A program made the position numbers and the translations under genes. The notes below the pieces were generated by a model. That model was not told the DNA's origin. It ran no database searches and was given only the letters and a program-made list of their open reading frames with translations. Source: Thauera carbonicopians (GTDB lineage Bacteria; Pseudomonadota; Gammaproteobacteria; Burkholderiales; Rhodocyclaceae). From it: 40,193 nucleotides of DNA. Each line of letters begins with the position of its first letter. The stretch's first letter is position 1. Below are positions 1 to 8,415 of the stretch, piece after piece. Location: NCBI RefSeq assembly GCF_025699485.1, contig NZ_JANUXN010000027.1, positions 1 to 40,193 of the forward strand. Reading direction: 5' to 3'.

Positions 1-87
1 CTCGGGACCATCACCCACGTGCGATTCAACATCTTCCCCGACGGCGGCGTCTCCCGACTGCGGCTGTGGGGAAAGCCGAGCCGCTGA
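1..87 (+). CDS. alc: Allantoicase, 3' end only (partial)
   Basis: Only the last 28 codons and the TGA stop are in the window. The translated tail contains [19 protein letters not shown], which matches the conserved C-terminal strand of allantoicase (allantoate to ureidoglycolate plus urea). The identification rests on this short motif alone, but the surrounding purine and glyoxylate genes fit: ureidoglycolate is the direct source of glyoxylate for the gcl operon downstream. The gene runs in the same direction as eno, which starts 130 bases later. Confidence 0.75.
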   Translation, partial: LGTITHVRFNIFPDGGVSRLRLWGKPSR

Positions 88-217
88 ACCCGGCACGGCG
101 GCGGCGCCCATCCTCACCTGCAGCGATGGGCGCACGCCCCCTCTCCCCGACTCTGCCTGCCGGATACGGCCGGCCCCTCAGCGCTGCAGCCCGCGCTCAC
201 CGAACCAGGACGATGAC

Positions 218-1501
218 ATGAACGAAATCCTCCGCATCGAAGGCCTCGAGATCCTCGACTCCCGCGGCAACCCCACCCTGCAGGCCACCGTCACGCTGAA
301 ATCCGGCCATCACGGCCGCGCAGCCGTGCCCTCGGGCGCGTCCACCGGCACGCGCGAAGCGCTGGAACTGCGCGACGGCGACCCGGCCCGCTTCGGCGGC
401 AAGGGCGTGCTGAAGGCGCTCGCCAACCTCGAAGGCCCCATCGCCGGCGAACTCGCCGGCATGGACGCAAGCCGGCAAGCGGACATCGACCGCCGCCTGT
501 GCGAACTCGACGGCACAGCGGACAAGTCGCACCTGGGTGCCAACGCCATCCTCGCCGCCTCGCTCGCCTGCGCCCACGCCGCGGCAAACGCGCGCGGACT
601 GCCGCTGTACCGCCACCTTGCGGTGGACGGCCTGGCCCCCACGCTGCCGGTACCGCTGATGAACGTCGTCAATGGCGGCGCGCACGCCAACAACAGCCTC
701 GACATCCAGGAGTGCATGATCGTGCCGCTGGGCTTCGAGCGCTTCAGCGACGCGCTGCGCGCCGGCGTCGGCGTGTTCCATGCGCTGCGCAGCCTGCTCG
801 ACAGGCACGGCTTCCCCACTTCGGTCGGCGACGAAGGCGGCTTCGCGCCCAACGTGAACAACACCCGCCATGCGCTCGACCTGATCGTCGACGCCATCGC
901 ACGGGCCGGCTACAAGCCGGGCGAGGAAGTGGCGCTGGCACTCGACTGCGCCTCGTCCGAATTCCATCACGATGGCCGCTACCGGCTCGAAGGTGAAGGG
1001 CTGGATCTGACGCGCGCCGAATTCGGCAGCTATCTCTCCGAACTGGCGGGTGATTACCCGATCATCAGCATCGAGGACGGCATGGCCGAGGACGACTGGG
1101 CCGGCTGGGGCCAGCTCACCGACCGCCTGGGGCGCCGCCTGCAGCTCGTCGGCGACGACCTGTTCGTGACCGACAGCGACACGCTCGCCCGCGGCATCGA
1201 CAAGGGCATCGCCAACGCCATCCTGATCAAGCCCAACCAGATCGGCACGCTGAGCGAGACACTGGACGCCATGGCACTTGCGCGCCGCCACGGCTACGCC
1301 GCGATCGCCTCGCACCGCTCGGGCGAGACCGGCGACACCACCATCGCCGACCTCGCCGTGGCCACCGCCTGCGGCCAGATCAAGACCGGCTCGGCGAGCC
1401 GTTCGGACCGCGTGGAGAAATACAACCGCCTGCTCGCCATCGAGCGCGAACTCGGTGCCGCAGCAAGCTTCGCCGGTGCGGCCGCGTTCCGGCGCGCCTG
1501 A
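218..1501 (+). CDS. eno: Enolase (phosphopyruvate hydratase)
   Basis: A full-length 427-residue enolase that interconverts 2-phosphoglycerate and phosphoenolpyruvate in the cytosol. Visible family residues are the N-terminal loop VPSGASTG, the acid pair around Glu165 and Glu206 (GDEGGFAP), metal ligands Asp243, Glu286 and Asp313, catalytic Lys338 (LIKPNQIGT) and His366 in ASHRSGET, and the C-terminal block with SGSASRSDR-like residues. The ATG at 218 has an AGGA eight to eleven bases upstream and gives the normal N-terminus. It lies between allantoicase and a urea/amide channel gene rather than beside pyrG, the usual place of housekeeping eno. It is therefore likely an extra copy for glyoxylate-derived glycerate; that role is inference. 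Confidence 0.95.
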   Translation: MNEILRIEGLEILDSRGNPTLQATVTLKSGHHGRAAVPSGASTGTREALELRDGDPARFGGKGVLKALANLEGPIAGELAGMDASRQADIDRRLCELDGTADKSHLGANAILAASLACAHAAANARGLPLYRHLAVDGLAPTLPVPLMNVVNGGAHANNSLDIQECMIVPLGFERFSDALRAGVGVFHALRSLLDRHGFPTSVGDEGGFAPNVNNTRHALDLIVDAIARAGYKPGEEVALALDCASSEFHHDGRYRLEGEGLDLTRAEFGSYLSELAGDYPIISIEDGMAEDDWAGWGQLTDRLGRRLQLVGDDLFVTDSDTLARGIDKGIANAILIKPNQIGTLSETLDAMALARRHGYAAIASHRSGETGDTTIADLAVATACGQIKTGSASRSDRVEKYNRLLAIERELGAAASFAGAAAFRRA

Positions 1502-1636
1502 GCGCGGCCCGGCCTCCTCTCCCCTGCAGCGCACGCATATCGCTTTCCTGATGCACCTTATCGGCGTCCACCACACACCTGGCGCGAACACACCTCTACA
1601 CTCCGCGCGCCCCCAAATGCACCAAAGGAGTGCGTA

Positions 1637-2152
1637 ATGTTGCTCGGCTTGTCGTTGTTCTATGTCGGCGCGGTGCTGATCCTGAACGGACTGTGGATGC
1701 TCGGACGGATCAGCGACCGTGAGATCTCGATTATCAACCTGTTCACCGGCGGGTTGACCTTGCTGGTGTCGCTGAAGCTCGCCTTCGGCGAAGGCGCCGA
1801 TCACACGTCGATCAGGGCCGCTGCGCTGTCGCTGCTGTTCTCCTTCACCTATCTGTGGGTCGCCTTCAACCGCCTGACCGGCGCCGACGGCCGCGGCCTG
1901 GGGTGGTTCAGCCTGTTCGTGGCGATCACTGCGGTGCCGGTCGCCATCGATACCCTGAGTACGGCGTCCAGTGCGCTGGACTGGTGGCAGGGCCTGTCGT
2001 GGGCCGCGTGGTCGCTGTTGTGGCTGCTGTTCTTCCTAATGCTGGCACTGCACAAGCCGATCGTCCGGTTCACCGCCGGCATGGCGATCGGCCAGGGCAT
2101 CGTCACCGGCTGGCTGCCGGGCTACCTGCTGCTGACCGGCGTACTTCGCTAG
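1637..2152 (+). CDS. AmiS/UreI-family urea or short-amide channel
   Basis: A 171-residue, almost wholly hydrophobic protein with about six membrane segments. It begins MLLGLSLFYVGAVLILNGLW and carries the AmiS/UreI-type pattern of short helices, with YLWVAFN near the middle. The family includes the proton-gated urea channel UreI and the amidase-linked AmiS. The start at 1637 follows an AAGGAG site (1624-1629). Next to allantoicase, which makes urea, a urea or ureide channel is the natural reading, but the substrate cannot be fixed from sequence. A strong hairpin at 2180-2220 lies just downstream. Confidence 0.85.
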   Translation: MLLGLSLFYVGAVLILNGLWMLGRISDREISIINLFTGGLTLLVSLKLAFGEGADHTSIRAAALSLLFSFTYLWVAFNRLTGADGRGLGWFSLFVAITAVPVAIDTLSTASSALDWWQGLSWAAWSLLWLLFFLMLALHKPIVRFTAGMAIGQGIVTGWLPGYLLLTGVLR

Positions 2153-2179
2153 ATCCAGCTTCGGCGACTGCCGCCTTGC

Positions 2180-2220
2180 CACGAAGGCCGTGCCGCCCCC
2201 CGGGGCGCACGGCCTTCGTG
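2180..2220 (+). terminator. Strong hairpin after the AmiS/UreI gene
   Basis: A perfect 14-base-pair inverted repeat, CACGAAGGCCGTGC at 2180-2193 and its complement at 2207-2220, with a 13-base C/G-rich loop, starts 27 bases after the stop codon. No T-run follows, so it is not a textbook intrinsic terminator. It may stop transcription weakly or protect the mRNA 3' end. Confidence 0.55.
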
Positions 2221-2583
2221 CGTTCGGGCTTGCGCAGCGTATCTGGATGCACTCGAATTGTGCACCGCAAAAATATAAATTTTTTTATTACAGTTATTAG
2301 GGCGGTGCGCACCACACGCCTCGACGAATCCCTAGACTGCACCTCATCAATGCAGCACATGGTACGGCCATCGGCCAGCAAGGCATGCCACGACAGGCGA
2401 TCACGGACACGAGCCGGCGCCCGGAAAGGCGGAGAACAGCACTGTCGGACAGCCACAGCAGCCGATCGGTACCGATGACGGCCCAGATGACAAAGGAACG
2501 GCACGGACATTGCATTGATGCTCCACCGGCCAAGGTCCGCTCCGGCGGCGATGAGACAAACAAAAGCGAAGGAAGGGTACGAC
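2221..2583 (+). promoter_or_regulatory. Gene-free leader of the NCS2 permease gene with AT-rich core
   Basis: This stretch of about 360 bases has no supported gene. A very AT-rich island (2269-2300) stands out from the GC-rich surroundings. It is flanked by a 7-base inverted repeat, GCACCGC (2262-2268) and GCGGTGC (2302-2308). The island is a likely promoter/operator region, but I could not pick convincing -35 and -10 hexamers. The remaining sequence up to the ribosome site at about 2569-2576 would be a long 5' leader. An in-frame extension to 2515 exists but has a poor start context and no family homology. Confidence 0.4.
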
Positions 2584-4083
2584 ATGTCAGACCAAGCATC
2601 GAAAAGCGACGCCCAGCTCGTCCATCCAGTGGATGAAAAGCTGCCCAGCGCACGCCTCGCCACCCTGGGCATGCAGCACGTACTGGTTATGTATGCGGGC
2701 GCGGTAGCGGTACCGCTGATCGTCGGCCGCGCGCTGGGCCTCGATCCCCATCAAGTCGCCATGCTGATTTCGGCAGACTTGTTCTGTTGCGGTCTGGTGA
2801 CGCTCATCCAGTCGCTCGGCTTCACCAAGTATTTCGGCATCAAGCTGCCGGTCATGATGGGCGTCACCTTTGCCGCCGTCGGGCCGATGGTGGCGATGGC
2901 CAACGTCCAGGGGGGGCCGGAAGGCGCCCGGGCGATCTTCGGCGCGATCATCGGCGCCGGGCTCGTCGCAATCGTCATCGCACCCTTCATGAGCCGGCTG
3001 CTGCGCTTCTTTCCGCCGGTCGTCACCGGCACCATCATCGCCATCATCGGCATCAGCCTGATGCGGGTGGGGGTGGGCTGGGCGCTGGGCGGTCCTGCCC
3101 ACCTGGCACAAACCGTCGATGTTCCGCAACTGGTGCAGATGGTCGATGGCGCCAAGGAAACGGCCGCGGCTGCCGGCACCGAGCTGACCCGGCTGCCGGG
3201 CCCCATCCCGATGGTCGACAGTCCCACCTACGGTGCGCTCGACACCATGGCGGTCGCGGGCTTCGTGCTGGTGGTGATCCTGCTGATGGTGCGCTACGGC
3301 CGCGGCTTCATCGCCAACATCGCGGTGCTGCTGGGCATCGTCATCGGCTGCATCGTGGCGGTGATCATGGGCAAGATGCACTTCGACATGGTCGCCAAGG
3401 CCGACTGGTTCGCCATCGTCACCCCGTTCGCCTTCGGCATGCCCACCTTCGATCCGGTGATGGTACTGACCATGACGCTGGTAATGATCGTGGTGATGAT
3501 CGAATCGGTGGGCATGTTCCTGGCGCTGAGCGACATCACCGACAAGCCCATCTCCCGCACCGAACTGGCGGCAGGCCTGCGCACCGACGGCCTGGGCACC
3601 GTGATCGGCGGCGTCTTCAACACCTTCCCCTACACCAGCTTCTCGCAGAACGTGGGCCTGGTGGGCGTGACCGGCGTCAAGAGCCGCTGGGTCTGCGTGG
3701 CGGCCGGCGTGATCATGATCGTGCTCGGCATGCTGCCCAAGATGGCCGCGCTGGTGGAGTCGGTGCCGACCTTCGTGCTCGGCGGTGCAGGCCTGGTGAT
3801 GTTCGGCATGGTCGCCGCGACCGGCATCCGCATCCTGACCAACGTCGATTTCAAGACCAACCGCAACAACCTGTACATCGTCGCCCTGTCGATCGGCTTC
3901 GGCCTGGTGCCGCTGGTGGCCCCGCGCTGGACCCAGCACATGGCCCACAGCCTGCACCCGCTGCTGGAGTCGGGCATCCTGCTGACCGCGATCTCGGCGG
4001 TGGTGCTGAACATGTTCTTCAACGGCGGCCGTGACGATACCGCCGGTGCGATCGAAGCGGCGAAGGCGGCGGAAGCGCACTGA
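2584..4083 (+). CDS. NCS2-family nucleobase:cation symporter (uric acid/xanthine type)
   Basis: A 499-residue permease with about 12 to 14 membrane helices. The NCS2 signature is clear as QNVGLVGVTGVKSRW, and the helix-1 region has the family motif LGMQHVLVMYAGAVAVPLIV. The extended lysine- and histidine-poor core resembles the xanthine/urate branch (XanQ, UacT, PucJ/K) more than uracil carriers. I chose ATG 2584 because GGAAGG lies just upstream and the MSDQ start suits the family; the in-frame ATG at 2515 adds 23 unlike residues. Placed in a urate-degradation block, it probably imports uric acid or xanthine with H+ or Na+. The exact substrate is inferred. Confidence 0.9.
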   Translation: MSDQASKSDAQLVHPVDEKLPSARLATLGMQHVLVMYAGAVAVPLIVGRALGLDPHQVAMLISADLFCCGLVTLIQSLGFTKYFGIKLPVMMGVTFAAVGPMVAMANVQGGPEGARAIFGAIIGAGLVAIVIAPFMSRLLRFFPPVVTGTIIAIIGISLMRVGVGWALGGPAHLAQTVDVPQLVQMVDGAKETAAAAGTELTRLPGPIPMVDSPTYGALDTMAVAGFVLVVILLMVRYGRGFIANIAVLLGIVIGCIVAVIMGKMHFDMVAKADWFAIVTPFAFGMPTFDPVMVLTMTLVMIVVMIESVGMFLALSDITDKPISRTELAAGLRTDGLGTVIGGVFNTFPYTSFSQNVGLVGVTGVKSRWVCVAAGVIMIVLGMLPKMAALVESVPTFVLGGAGLVMFGMVAATGIRILTNVDFKTNRNNLYIVALSIGFGLVPLVAPRWTQHMAHSLHPLLESGILLTAISAVVLNMFFNGGRDDTAGAIEAAKAAEAH

Positions 4084-4109
4084 TCCACGCAGACCTGCAA
4101 TGAAACACC

Positions 4110-4140
4110 ACAGGCCACCGCGCAGCATGCGGTGGCCTGT
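4110..4140. terminator. Bidirectional terminator between convergent genes
   Basis: A perfect 12-base-pair stem, ACAGGCCACCGC at 4110-4121 and its complement at 4129-4140, has a 7-base loop. TTTCATTT follows on the + strand and TGGTGTTTCATT on the - strand. It lies between the ends of the NCS2 permease (+) and the LysR gene (-) and can serve both. Confidence 0.8.
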
Positions 4141-4228
4141 TTCATTTCCGGCCCGGCTGCCGGCAAGCTCGCAGCCCTCCGGCCACCGGATGCAGGGCCC
4201 GCCCGCCGTGCTGCCTCCGCCTTCTTCC

Positions 4229-5140
4229 TTACGCACCCCCTTCCCAGTACCCCGGCCGGTTGTAGACCACCTTCAGATAGTCGATGAAGCGCCTCACCTT
4301 GGCCGGCAGGTAGCGCTGCTGCGGATACACCGCCTGGATGTCGTAGCTCGGCGCGGCGAAGTCGTCGAGCACCGTCACCAGTTCGCCGCGCCGCAGCTCC
4401 GCCTGGATCTCCCAGGTCGAGCGCCAGCCCACGCCCAGGCCCTGCTTCACCCACTGGAACAGCAGTTCGCCGTCGTTGCAGGCCAGGTCGCCCTCGACCC
4501 GGACGGCGAACAGCTTGCCGTCGCGCACGAAGCTCCAGCCGCGCTGCTGGCCGCCGGCGAGGTTGAAGGCGAGGCAATTGTGGCGCACGAGATCTTCCGG
4601 CTGGCGCGGCACGCCGTGGCGCTCGAAGTACTCCGGCGTGCCGCACACCACACGCCGGTTCGGGAACAACCGTACCGCCACATAGTTGGGATCGGTGACC
4701 TCGCCGATGCGGATCGCCATGTCGTAGCCCTCGCGCACCAGGTCGACCACGCTGTCGGTGAAGTTGAAGGACATCTTCAACTCCGGATGCAGGGCACGGA
4801 AACCCAGCGCATGCGGCGCCACGTGCCTCCGCCCGAACGCGGCGGGCGCCGACACCACGAGGTGCCCGCGCACCATGTTGCGGCCCGCGCTGATGCCGCT
4901 CTCGATGACGTCGAACTCGCGCAGCAGGTGCCGGCATTGGTCGAGAAACTGCTCGCCCAGATCGGTCAGCGTGAGCCCGCGCGTGGACCGGTGCATCAGC
5001 TTCACGCCCAGCCGCTTTTCCAGTGCGTCCAGCCGACGCCCCATCACCACCGGCGTGACCCCTTCGACCAGGGCTGCGGCGGCGAAGCTGCCCTTTTCAG
5101 CGACGAGGGCGAAACTGCGCATTTCAGTGTAGCGATCCAT
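4229..5140 (-). CDS. LysR-family transcriptional regulator
   Basis: A 303-residue protein. The N-terminal winged helix-turn-helix (about residues 1-60) includes FALVAEKGSFAAAAL and GVKLMHRSTRGLTLT, typical of the LysR subgroup with CrgA- or DmlR-like members. The C-terminal ligand domain has the usual NRRVVCGTPEYFERHG stretch. The start at 5140 has a GGAG site at good distance; the open frame continues upstream but has no homology there. It is separated from the MFS gene by a terminator, so it is transcribed alone. Its target could be the neighbouring permease or MFS gene; nothing in the sequence shows the ligand. Confidence 0.9.
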   Translation of the reverse strand: MDRYTEMRSFALVAEKGSFAAAALVEGVTPVVMGRRLDALEKRLGVKLMHRSTRGLTLTDLGEQFLDQCRHLLREFDVIESGISAGRNMVRGHLVVSAPAAFGRRHVAPHALGFRALHPELKMSFNFTDSVVDLVREGYDMAIRIGEVTDPNYVAVRLFPNRRVVCGTPEYFERHGVPRQPEDLVRHNCLAFNLAGGQQRGWSFVRDGKLFAVRVEGDLACNDGELLFQWVKQGLGVGWRSTWEIQAELRRGELVTVLDDFAAPSYDIQAVYPQQRYLPAKVRRFIDYLKVVYNRPGYWEGGA

Positions 5141-5237
5141 TCGATACTCCAGCGGGGCCACGGGCCTTGCATGCGGGCAGGGGGCGGGAAGCGGCCATGG
5201 CAACGAAGGCCGCCACCGGCGCTGCACCTGAACGAAA

Positions 5238-5277
5238 AATCCCCTGCACCGGGCATCACTGCCCGGCACAGGGGATT
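5238..5277 (-). terminator. Intrinsic terminator of the MFS/urate operon
   Basis: A long hairpin pairs AATCCCCTG...CCGGGC (5238-5254) with GCCCGG...CAGGGGATT (5261-5277), with a two-base internal mismatch and a 6-base loop. Read on the - strand it ends in a run of five T. It lies about 110 bases beyond the stop of the MFS gene and before the LysR gene. Confidence 0.85.
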
Positions 5278-5388
5278 CTATGTCGCTTCGTGCCGCCATG
5301 AAGCCGCCGTCCGGCAGCCGCTGCAGACGGGCATCAGGAATTTCAACCTTCCGTCCGCAGCATCGCCGCCTTCCCGGCGGCCCCTCGC

Positions 5389-6708
5389 TCAGGCCGGTCT
5401 GCGCCTGGGAATGAAGGCGAGGATGATCAGCAGCGTGAGCGCCTCGATCACCGCGACCGCCAGCAGGCCGCTGGTGAACGTACCGGTATTGGTCTTCACC
5501 ACGCCCAGCATCCATGGCGCACCGAATCCGGCCAGGTTGGCGATCGAATTGATCAGCGCGATGCCGGCGGCGGCGGCCGTGCCCGACAGGAAGTAGTTCG
5601 GCAGTTGCCAGAACACCGGAATGGCGCTCATGGTGCCGACCACCGCGACCGCCAGTGCGGGCAGCGCGATCACCGGGCTGGCGTCGAACACCGCGACCAC
5701 CGCCAGGCCGCCGGCCCCCAGCAGCGCGGCAAGTCCGCAGTGCAGGCGCGCCTCCTTGCTGCGGTCGGAGTGGCGGCCGTTGAGGATCATGCCGGCGGCG
5801 CCGAGCAGGTAGATCCCCGACATGATCCAGCCGATCTGCATCGTGCTGGTGAAGCCCAGCCCCTTGACCAGCGTGGGGGCGAAGAAGGTCAGCGAGGAAT
5901 TCGCCGCGATCACGCAGAAGAAGATCAGCACCATCAGCCAGATCTTCGGATTGCGCAGCGCGGCCATGAAGCTGTGCTCGCGCTCGCCGAGCGTGCCGTG
6001 GTCGCGCTCGAGGTCGGCCAGTACCAGGCGCTTTTCCTCGTCGCTGAGCCACTTCGCCTCCTGCGGCTTGTTGGTCAGGTAGAACATCGTCACCACGCCT
6101 GCCAGCACCGATGGAATGCCTTCGAGCAGGAACAGCCATTGCCAGCCGGCCCAGCCGTTCACCTCGTGCATGCCGGTCATGATCCAGCCCGCGAGCGGGC
6201 CGCCGATGACGCCGGCGAGCGCCGACGCGGACATGAACAGGCCGAAGGCACGCGCGCGCCGGACGGTGGGGTACCAATAGGTCAGGTAGAGGATGATGCC
6301 CGGGTAGAAGCCGGCCTCGAACACGCCCAGCATGAAGCGCAGGAAGTAGAACATCCCCGGCGTGGTCACGAACATCTGTGCGATGCACACCAGGCCCCAG
6401 CCGATGGTGATGCGCATGATGGTCTTCTTGGCGCCGATCTTCTCCAGCAGCAGATTGCTGGGCACTTCGAAGAAGAAATAGCCGAGGAAGAAGATTCCCG
6501 CGCCGAGCCCGTAGATCGCCTCGCTGAAGGCAAGGTCGTCGAGCATCTGCAGCTTGGCGTAGCCGATATTGACGCGGTCGATCCAGGCCAGGATCCACAG
6601 CGCCGCCAGGAACGGGATCAGGCGCCAGGTGATCTTCGAATAGGCGCGCTCGAGGATGGAGGTTTCGGTGGCGGTGGGCGGCAGGGGCAGGCTTGCGGCG
6701 TGGTTCAT
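5389..6708 (-). CDS. MFS transporter, anion:cation symporter (ACS) family
   Basis: A 439-residue, 12-helix carrier. The first helix region reads RLIPFLAALWILAWIDRVN followed by IGYAKLQM, the ACS-family signature seen in phthalate, tartrate and glucarate carriers. It also has a loop with the conserved GWIMSGIYLLGA region and a positively charged C-terminus. The ATG at 6708 follows GGAGGG, preferred over an upstream in-frame ATG at 6735. It is the last gene of the leftward urate operon (uraD, two uraH, MFS), 120 bases after the cytosolic uraH. It may carry urate, allantoin or another organic anion; substrate unknown. Confidence 0.9.
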   Translation of the reverse strand: MNHAASLPLPPTATETSILERAYSKITWRLIPFLAALWILAWIDRVNIGYAKLQMLDDLAFSEAIYGLGAGIFFLGYFFFEVPSNLLLEKIGAKKTIMRITIGWGLVCIAQMFVTTPGMFYFLRFMLGVFEAGFYPGIILYLTYWYPTVRRARAFGLFMSASALAGVIGGPLAGWIMTGMHEVNGWAGWQWLFLLEGIPSVLAGVVTMFYLTNKPQEAKWLSDEEKRLVLADLERDHGTLGEREHSFMAALRNPKIWLMVLIFFCVIAANSSLTFFAPTLVKGLGFTSTMQIGWIMSGIYLLGAAGMILNGRHSDRSKEARLHCGLAALLGAGGLAVVAVFDASPVIALPALAVAVVGTMSAIPVFWQLPNYFLSGTAAAAGIALINSIANLAGFGAPWMLGVVKTNTGTFTSGLLAVAVIEALTLLIILAFIPRRRPA

Positions 6709-6828
6709 CGCGGCGCCCTCCGGTGGGCGATGCACAGGTACGAGTGGTTCATCTCGGCCTCCGGTCGTTGTTTTGTATCGATGGCCCTGCGTCTTTGCGC
6801 AGGGCGGCGGGACGCTGCGGCAGCGCGC

Positions 6829-7182
6829 TCAACTGCCGCGGTAGGTGGCGCAGCTCCACGGCGTCGCGAGCATCGGCACGTGGTAGTGCTGGGCCGGATC
6901 GAACACCGCGAAGCGCACCGGCACCTCGCCGATGAAGGACGGCTGCGGCAGCCGCATGCCCAGCCGGCGGTAGTAGTCGTCTACGTGGAAGACCAACTCG
7001 TAGTGGCCGACGACGGTCTCCTCGGGCTTGAGCAGCATTTCGTCGGTGCGGCCGTCGGCGTTGGTGACGACGGTCTTGAGCAGCCGATAGGCGCCGTCGG
7101 CCAGTACCGAAAAATCGATCCGCATGCCGGCGCCGGGCATGCCGCTGGTGGTGTCGAGCACGTGGGTGGTGATGCCTGCCAT
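6829..7182 (-). CDS. uraH: 5-hydroxyisourate hydrolase, cytosolic form
   Basis: A 117-residue transthyretin-related protein that hydrolyses 5-hydroxyisourate, the product of urate oxidation, to OHCU. Catalytic residues are all visible: His7 (ITTHVLDT), Arg45 (ADGRTD), His101 (QHYHVP) and the terminal tetrapeptide YRGS (114-117). Start 7182 follows AGGAGA and gives the standard short N-terminus with no signal peptide. It is 35 bases downstream of a second, exported copy. Length is normal for the family. Confidence 0.95.
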   Translation of the reverse strand: MAGITTHVLDTTSGMPGAGMRIDFSVLADGAYRLLKTVVTNADGRTDEMLLKPEETVVGHYELVFHVDDYYRRLGMRLPQPSFIGEVPVRFAVFDPAQHYHVPMLATPWSCATYRGS

Positions 7183-7217
7183 GGTCGTTCTCCTGTGGTG
7201 TGGCTGGGGCTGCGCCT

Positions 7218-7682
7218 TCAACTGCCGCGGTAGTAGGAATAGCTCCACGGGCTGAACAGCACGGCGAGGTGGTAGCGCTGCGCAGCGTCATGCACGCCGA
7301 AACGCAGCGGCACCTTGGACAGGAAGGCCGGCGAAGGCAGCGGCGTACCGAGCGCGGCGAAGTAGTCGTCGATATGCAGCAGCGCTTCGTACAGGCCCGG
7401 CTTCAATTCCTCGCCTTCGATCACGGCGCCGTCCGAGCGGCCGTTCTTCACGGTGTCGAAGCGCTTCACCAGTTCGTAGCGGCCGCCTTCCAGCCGCCGC
7501 AGTTCCACCCGCAGCGTGCCGACCGTGGAACCGTGGTGGGTGTCGATGGCGTGGAAGGTGAGCCGGCCGCCTCCCGCGGCCGGCTGCGGTGCGTCGGCGG
7601 CGCGGGCGGGCAATACCGCGGCCGTGCCCAGCGCCAGGCCACCGGCGATGAAGCGGCGCCGCAGGCGATCATGGTCGTCCAT
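7218..7682 (-). CDS. uraH: 5-hydroxyisourate hydrolase, Tat-exported form
   Basis: A 154-residue second transthyretin-like hydrolase. Residues 1-28 form a twin-arginine signal (LRRRFIAGG, hydrophobic core, then PARAAD), so this copy should act in the periplasm after folding. The mature part keeps the catalytic set: His44 (LTFHAIDT), Arg82 (NGRSDG), His138 (QRYHLA) and C-terminal YRGS (151-154). The start at 7682 has GAGGAG upstream. It lies between uraD (53 bases) and the cytosolic uraH (35 bases). It is clearly diverged from that neighbour, so it is not a recent duplicate. Confidence 0.92.
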   Translation of the reverse strand: MDDHDRLRRRFIAGGLALGTAAVLPARAADAPQPAAGGGRLTFHAIDTHHGSTVGTLRVELRRLEGGRYELVKRFDTVKNGRSDGAVIEGEELKPGLYEALLHIDDYFAALGTPLPSPAFLSKVPLRFGVHDAAQRYHLAVLFSPWSYSYYRGS

Positions 7683-7735
7683 GTCTGTCTCCTCTTTTTT
7701 TGCTGGTTGATGGCGGGTGTCCGCCGGTCCGGCGG

Positions 7736-8248
7736 CTATTCCCCGGCGATGGCGGCGATGCGCAGCCGGGTGATGGCGAAGATCTGCGCCAGGCATTCGC
7801 CGAGTTCGGCCTCGCTGTCGTTGCCGAGCCGCCGTTCGAACTCGCGGAAGATTCCATCCTTGGTGTAGCGGCGGGCGGCGATGATGAAGGGGAAGCCGTG
7901 CCGCGCCCGGTAGCGCACGTTGAGTTCGTGGATACGGGCCATTTCCGTCCTGCTGAGGGCATCCAGCCCGGCGCTCGCCTGCTCGGAAACCGAGTGCGCG
8001 GTCATCGTCCCTTCCTGCGCCTCCGTGCCGGCGAGATCGGGGTGGACGCGAAGCAGCGCGATCTTCTGCGCCGTGGGCACCGCGCCCACGGCCGCCGCCA
8101 TTGCGCCGTGCAATGCGTCGAAATCGCTGAAGGGGCGCGCCTCCCAGGCGCGTTCGGCAACCCACGGCGAATGCTCGAAGATGCCGCCGAACAGCGCCAT
8201 GAACGCCTCCCGATCCATGGCGTTGACCCGGTCGATGGACAGTTGCAT
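7736..8248 (-). CDS. uraD: OHCU decarboxylase
   Basis: A 170-residue 2-oxo-4-hydroxy-4-carboxy-5-ureidoimidazoline decarboxylase, which makes S-allantoin from the uraH product. Family marks are the catalytic His69 in HPDLAG, Glu89 in SVSEQASAGL, and HGFPFI near residue 117. The start at 8248 follows AGGGAG. The open frame runs further upstream to 8437, but that part covers the promoter and overlaps the divergent LysR gene. It is the first gene of the leftward uraD-uraH-uraH-MFS operon. Confidence 0.93.
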   Translation of the reverse strand: MQLSIDRVNAMDREAFMALFGGIFEHSPWVAERAWEARPFSDFDALHGAMAAAVGAVPTAQKIALLRVHPDLAGTEAQEGTMTAHSVSEQASAGLDALSRTEMARIHELNVRYRARHGFPFIIAARRYTKDGIFREFERRLGNDSEAELGECLAQIFAITRLRIAAIAGE

Positions 8249-8318
8249 GAGTGATTTCTCCCTGCCGGCGCGGCCGGCCTTGCCCATGGATGCGCAGGAA
8301 ACGTCCTTGCGTGATGAG

Positions 8319-8365
8319 CAGTATATTTTTCGGAAACGGGAGAAATCGGCGCCGCGGCTATACTG
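8319..8365. promoter_or_regulatory. Divergent promoter region between uraD and its LysR regulator
   Basis: In the 167-base gap, CAGTATA (8319-8325) and TATACTG (8359-8365) form an inverted repeat. Each contains TATACT reading outward toward its own gene, close to the -10 consensus. The -35 parts would overlap in between, which is the usual arrangement of a LysR gene and its target. No good -35 match is visible, and the T-N11-A LysR box is not obvious, so this is a candidate only. Confidence 0.45.
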
Positions 8366-8415
8366 AAAATAAGCTGCCTTGATAGCGCAGCCGGCCTCGA
8401 TGGACGGACACACCA

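Noticed and set aside
4229-6598. Single 789-codon - strand frame spanning the LysR gene and most of the MFS gene
   Set aside because: Only its last 303 codons match LysR. The upstream part is out of frame with the MFS protein and crosses a clear terminator at 5238-5277, so it is not a fusion.
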